A stretch of 64,000 bases of DNA from Guadua angustifolia (taxonomy: Eukaryota; Streptophyta; Magnoliopsida; Poales; Poaceae): NCBI GenBank assembly GCA_036346375.1, contig CM070515.1:11864423-11928422 (forward strand), read 5' to 3'. Both the position numbers and the translations under genes were made by a program. The notes under the pieces are model-generated. The model was not told the DNA's origin, did no database searches, and was given only the letters and a program-made list of their open reading frames with translations. Shown here piece after piece: positions 58,684-64,000 of this stretch (its first letter is position 1; each line of letters starts with the position of its first letter).

Positions 58684-61600
58684 ATGGCTTCGCTAGTAGC
58701 TGGGGTCCTTCTCAAGCTCGTTCAGCACATGAACAGCGATGTTAAAGTCGCTGGCGAGCACCGGTCATCCCTTCTTCAGGTGGTCAGCATTGTTCCAGCC
58801 CTTGCAGGAACTGATCTGTTCACCAACCAGGGGTTCTACCTCAAGGTGTCCGATTCGTCGCATGCAACTTATGTTTCCCTACCGGAGGAGCAACATGATC
58901 TCATATTGAGCGACACAATTCAGTTGGGGCAGTTCATCCATGTAGACCGTCTTGAGGCAGCCACTCCGGTGCCAATCTTGAGAGGAGTCAGGCCAGTTCC
59001 AGGCCGACATGCTTGTGTCGGCAATCCAGAGGATCTTGTGGTGACTAGCTCCTCCAATTTTCTTGGCAGCAAGAAGGCACAACCATCCATCAATGGATCG
59101 AAGGATGCCAGCTCTTTGTCACTAGAGAAAGAGCAGAGCAAGTTGGAGAAACTAAATGCTTCTGTGAAAAACAATGGGACAGAAAGCAAGAAACCACAGC
59201 TGACCAAATCAAACTCGTCACTCTCAAAACAAGCACTGAATGGCATTTTAGATAAGAAGGAAGTGGTTAGCTCAAAGGTGAAGTCACACAGTGCGAGGTC
59301 GACACCTTCGTCTCCTACCAGCGTCTATTCTCTACCTGCATCATTCGAGAGATTCTCAAATGACATAAAGCAGAGAACAAAAGCGAAAGGAGCAGATAAG
59401 TCATCACCTTCTAAGCTGTCCTTGTTAGAAAAAGCCGCTTCTGTGTTGAAGGTTACTACAGCAGGGAGGAAGTCTTCTGCAGGTAACTCACTGAATAAGG
59501 CAGCGTTGAGTATTGAATCGGGGCCAAAGGCCTTGAGAAGAAGCTGGGAAGGGAATGCAGATGCAAAAGGCAAAGGCCATTCAGATTCAAAGGCAACCAA
59601 AGCTGACAGAAAGCCAGAGAATAGGAACACATCGGTATGTTGAGTATGCTTGTCACTTGCTCCATATGGGTAAATATGTGTTTTGTGTTTAATTTGTGCC
59701 AAGCCATTCACCATTCACCAATATAGGATCTACAAAACTACAACTATCTCCTGAACATATTTGTTGACTTTTGGAACTGTGAAAATCACTACTATGCTTG
59801 TACTCGTCATTGTTGATTTTAGTGTCCATGTCCACACAGTGTTACAATTCATCCAAAATAACTAAGCTTTGTTGGTTCTTTTGTGATCAGACTCCTAGAC
59901 GAAAACCACCAGCAGATGAGAAGCCCTCGCATAAGGATGACACTAAGATTCAGACTCCTCCCAGGACGAGCACATCAAGCGCTCCTTCAGATGATTCTGA
60001 CAAAACACTGAATAAGCATCTTTCTCCTATGAGGAGGTCGTCTGGGTTTTTGAGCAACCACAATATTACAAATTTAGTAAAGATTGCCGCAAATAGCAAA
60101 AAACTGACAGATGCAAGCACTTCGTGGACCAAACTTCCTCCATCACTTGCCAAACTAGGAAAGGTATGACTACACCATTGACATCATCGCTAAGATTGTT
60201 TGCATTAGTATTAACAGTTTACAACTTATAATACAGGTCTAGCATTTATTATAACTTTTTGGCATTTTGAGCTTGCTGATTTTTTGTGGTTGTCTGCTGA
60301 ATAGATAAATTCATATTCAACACTCAACAACATGTGAAAATTTACATATGTATGAACTCCTCATCTGTTTACCAGCTGAGGCCTTATCTTGCTGTTGCTG
60401 TAAATATTAACTTCATCCCTTTTCATTTAGATGGATTGATGCAGATATGCAACTATCTGCGTCAATCTGCTAGCAATATGCCATTTTATCCCGACAGGAG
60501 GGAACCATATGATATCATTTTAGCCTGTGGCAGTTAAATACTTTATTTTATGTACTTGTGCTTCATGAAATATATTTTTGTTACAGGAGCTTCTCAGGTT
60601 CAGGGATGCAGCACAAATGGCTGCTGTCGAAGCCATGCAAGAAGCCTCTGCTGCAGAGAGCTTGCTTCGATGTTTAAGGTAATTTTCCATGGACATTAAC
60701 CTTTTTTATCCTATCACTAAAGATTTTTTGTGTAGTTCAATACATCCAGAGTTAGCACCAATTGATGGCATTGTCAACTCAATTGCCTTCAAGATTCCAA
60801 TGCTCTCAATGACCTTGATTTTTCCCCCTTTTTCGAGCTGTTCGTTTTCTCTTTTGTCTGACAGTACCTTGATACTTCTAATTTCCAAATGCCGCTTTGT
60901 TCTGTATTAATTTGTACAAGATAGTACTGATTTTGTAAGTGTTATTCGACACGCTTTGGTGGTATCATATGCTTTGTATGTTAAAATATAGTTCGAGAGT
61001 ATCCTGTGGTTTGATTTGGTCAAGCCATGTCTTTGAGGTTGACACCTAATGTTAGTTCTTATTCAGTCAATGTTGATGACATGTTAGAAGATGCACTGAA
61101 CAGTACTTATTTCAAAATTAGGGAAATATTTCAATTTTGTAAAAAATGGATTGCTGTGAATTTCCTGTCAATTCTTCTAGTTCAATCACCATACGCCACT
61201 ACACCCATTTGACTTATTTTTTGCTTAAAGACATTTATCCATCCAAATATTGAACATGCAACATGCAGCAATTTTTTGCAAGGCATCCAGGTTTCACATG
61301 GCTTCTAATCATTGACAGCCTTGATAGTTGATATTTCTCATGATGTTTATCTCACATGGTTCCCAAAATAATCGATTATCACCTTGGTATCACGTACCAG
61401 ATGTCTTAACTCTTACCTGTCATGCATGTTGCAATGATGCTATCAACCATATCTTGGCTCCCTCTCCTTTTGACCCATACATGGACTTATGATTATTTCT
61501 GCACATGTTTGGAGTTTAGACCTCACATTGCTTGTGTTCCTGGGTGCTCAACCGACATAGTACACACGTTCCTGAAGTCCATGTTATGCTTGGATTGCCA

Positions 61601-62934
61601 GCTGCTCTTGTCGCAACAAACTAGTCTGTCAGTGTTTATCTTCACACTGCTGATTCTTGCCAAACACTGCCATACAAGTGTATCCTCTTCTTCGTACTTG
61701 TCACTGCAATGTTTCCTCTAGCAACAACTGTATGAATCAAATGCTTTGTACTTTTTTGCTTGCACACTGCTTCCTGCAGTGTTCTGATGTTCTAACTGCC
61801 TAGTCAATCTAATGTAGCAGTATACTGGTAATGTGAATGTTTTACTAGATTCCAGTTCTGATAAAAATGTGAATTTTACTCGTATATATATTAGTTATTA
61901 TAGAACTGTAACATAGTGCAATAGTAGAATGCACAGTAACAAAATTCAGGTTTCTGCAACTTTGCTTGTGTTGTTTTACTTTACTTAACAGTAACACTGA
62001 AGCAGTAACAACCTAACCTCACCGTTGTGTTGATCTGAGCAGCTCGTACGCGGAGGTGAGCTCGACGGCGGAGGAGCAGAATCCGCAGCCGACTGTGGAG
62101 CAGTTTCTCGCTCTGCACGCAGCCATGTCCCGCGCTACCGTCGTTGCTGACTCACTAAACAAGGCTGCGGCAGCGGCGACCTCACCGGACCGATCAGCAG
62201 CCGGCGAAGCCGCCACCGTCGACGGGGAGTCCCTTGCCGTCGCGGCGGAGCGCCGCCGCCGGGCTGCCTCCTGGGTGGGCGCCGGGCTCGCCACAGACCT
62301 CTCCGCCTTCTCCCTCTACAACCTCAAGCCGCCCCCCGCCAATGCGGCCTCCCCGCTGGCCGTCGTGCTCGTGGACGAGTCGGCGAGGCCGGTGGCGGCG
62401 AAGGCATCGCCGCCGGCGAAGTCGCGGCTGTCCCCAGCTAAGTGGAAGGGGAAGGCGGGCCCCGTCGCGGCGGCGGCAGCGGCAGCGGCGGTGGCTGCGC
62501 CTCCGCCGGAGTGGGAGCGGGGAGGTGGCGCGGAAGAGAGGGGCGAACTGGCGCGGCGGCTCGGGGAGGAGGCGCGGGGCTGGTTCCTGGCGTTCGTGGA
62601 GCGGTTCCTGGACGCCGACGTGGCGGCGGCCGCACCGTGGGATCGCGACCGCGCGGCCAGGATGCTCCCGCAGCTGAAGCGCGTCAACGACTGGCTCAGC
62701 GAGATAGGGAAGCCCACGGAGCCGGCGCCTCCGCCTTCCGATGCGGACGGCGAGGAAGCTGCCGTCGTAGTCGCGGCGGGCAACGGCGGCGGAGGAGGCG
62801 GCGTGCCGGAGGAGACGATAGAGCGGCTAAGGAAGAAGATCTACGAGTACCTGCTCACCAACGTCGACTCAGCCGCCGCCGTGCTGGGCGGCGGCGGCGA
62901 GGCGTCGCCGGCGGCGAATGGGAGGAAGGGGTGA
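58684..62934 (+). CDS. DUF936 family protein
   Basis: An intact plant-specific DUF936 protein of unknown biochemical role. Four coding exons: 58684-59634, 59891-60163, 60587-60678 and 62043-62934 (stop 62932-62934); 2208 nt, 735 residues. The conserved N-domain (about residues 1-115) reads MASLVAGVLLKLVQHMNSDV, HRSSLLQVVSIVPALAG, GFYLKVSDSSHATYVSLP, IQLGQFIHVDRLEAATPVPI and RGVRPVPGRHACVGNPEDL. A long Ser/Lys-rich middle (SARSTPSSPTSVYSLPASFE) follows. Exon 3 encodes a helix (RFRDAAQMAAVEAMQEASAA) and the last exon an Ala-rich, very GC-rich C-domain ending in RLRKKIYEYLL. Junctions are GT-AG and the frame is open. The GC jump in the last exon is common in grass genes. Confidence 0.92.
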
Positions 62935-63069
62935 GATGGGCCGTAGATCTTGCACGAATCTCGGAGCGGGGCCGGCGAGGCTTAATTGGGCTGGTCACCT
63001 GGGTGAGTTGAGCTATTTAGTTGGGCCGAAAAATTGGCTGGTAAAACCGGCGTGCGTCGAATTTGTAGA

Positions 63070-63720
63070 AGCACGATTTTTTTACAAAATAACCGGATCC
63101 AAACGTAATTTTAAATCTTTCGGATCGAAAGAACTGGCGCCTGTGTCGAATTTGCTGAACTGCGGGGGTTTTTTTGCAAAATAACCAGTGAAAAGACCTA
63201 TTCGCAATTTTAGAATCTTTCGGGTCGAAAGAACTGACGGCCTGTTCGTGATTTCGGAATTTTTGAGGACCTTTTTGCAAAATAACCAATGAAAGGACTT
63301 GTTCGCAATTTTGAACTTTTCGGTGGGCTTTTTCACGAAAAAAGCGATGTAGCATGCCTAGCTGCGCTCGATCTTTCGGCCTTTTTGCAAAATAACCAAT
63401 GAAAGGACTTATTCGTGATTTTAAAATTTTTAGAGAGCTTTTTCACGAAAAAAGCGATGTGGCATACCTAGCTGCACTCGAATTCTTCCGAGGCTTAAGA
63501 TATACTAGATAGGAACCCGCATAACGCCAAACTCATGCGTAAAAATTAAAACCCGAACCCGGGCTTCGATCGGTGTAAACCCACTAACTCAGTACAATTG
63601 CTACCCCTAGATGTGGCATGCCTAGTTACTCAAAAATTTTGGTTTTTGCAAAATAACTAATGAAAGGACTTATTCACGATTTAAAATTTTCAAGAGTTTT
63701 CATGAAAAAGCGATCCATGC
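63070..63720. repeat. tandem array, ~95-115-bp period
   Basis: TTTTTGCAAAATAACCAATG-type starts recur at about 63075, 63172, 63271, 63381 and 63640, each followed by GAAAGGACTTATTCG-like text; the later units add TTTTTCACGAAAAAAGCGAT and a TAGCATGCCTAGCTGC box. Units are imperfect and 63480-63600 is an interruption. Non-coding. Confidence 0.75.
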
Positions 63721-64000
63721 CTAATGCAAAAAGAAAGTGGAGGACACGCACGCTAATATTTGAAACCATAAGGTTCTTTTTCTCAATTGATTTAAATTAG
63801 CGACGACGCTCCGTTTTTTTGGTAAATTTGGTTCATTGGTTCTTCTCGGAAAAATAAAGTTGGAGGACCCAGTTACGTGAATATCTGAAACTATAAGGTT
63901 CTTTTTGTAAAACTTTTCCAGTAAAATACCGCGTAGAAGGGCTAAACGCGGATGTATTTTTTGTTTCGTAAAATACCCACGGAGGGCTCAACCAGTGAAT
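63721..64000. other. end of window, repeat-like
   Basis: Two loosely similar blocks (GTGGAGGACACGCACG... and TTGGAGGACCCAGTTACG..., each followed by TGAAAC..ATAAGGTTCTTTTT) continue the tandem style of the preceding array. No gene. Confidence 0.45.

Noticed and set aside
62442..63011. Long alternative open frames in the GC-rich last exon of the DUF936 gene
   Set aside because: GC-rich codons leave few stops in any frame; the DUF936 frame is supported by splice phase and family similarity.
63070..63720. CRISPR-like spaced repeats
   Set aside because: Units are imperfect, spacers are related to each other, and the DNA is plant nuclear.

Overview
The window is plant nuclear DNA. Intron-rich genes with GT-AG borders, a plant NLR, a DUF936 gene, a PMEI pair, and dense MITEs, hAT, Mutator-like, Helitron, LINE and copia sequences all suggest a grass, most likely rice (Oryza) or a close relative. 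The species is inferred from gene and repeat families, not from a search.

Layout: (1) 1-5049: a Helitron 3' end, then a minus-strand CC-NB-ARC-LRR resistance-gene homologue broken by an in-frame TAA and by a 383-bp Mutator-type MITE near its 3' end. (2) 5281-18900: a rearranged block with two pieces of a minus-strand LINE, two copies of an unrecognised ~415-bp segment, and a HAD-superfamily hydrolase pseudogene (15259-18846) carrying a hAT element, an 81-bp-LTR TRIM and a short retroposon. Part of this pseudogene, with the same hAT, recurs at 9786-10668 between the LINE pieces. (3) 19365-32043: the conserved housekeeping block. RPL7 (minus) and methionine aminopeptidase 2 (plus) share a short divergent promoter; RPL38 follows on plus. 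(4) 32700-57000: accessory DNA with two paralogous secreted PMEI-type genes (33907-34464 and 46370-46924), a degenerate copia element with one LTR, several TEs with clear target-site duplications, a hAT element carrying plastid ndhB sequence, a decayed 18S rRNA fragment, and a low-copy sequence present four times. (5) 58684-62934: an intact DUF936 gene, followed by ~100-bp tandem repeats to the end.

Functionally, RPL7 and RPL38 belong to the cytosolic 60S ribosomal subunit and MetAP2 trims the initiator Met of nascent proteins, so the central block serves translation. The PMEI genes should act in the apoplast on cell-wall or invertase enzymes. The NLR is an immune-receptor relic. No operon-like system or clearly new pathway is visible. 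The main interest is the layered transposon history, which can often be read to the base because paralogous empty sites lie in the same window.
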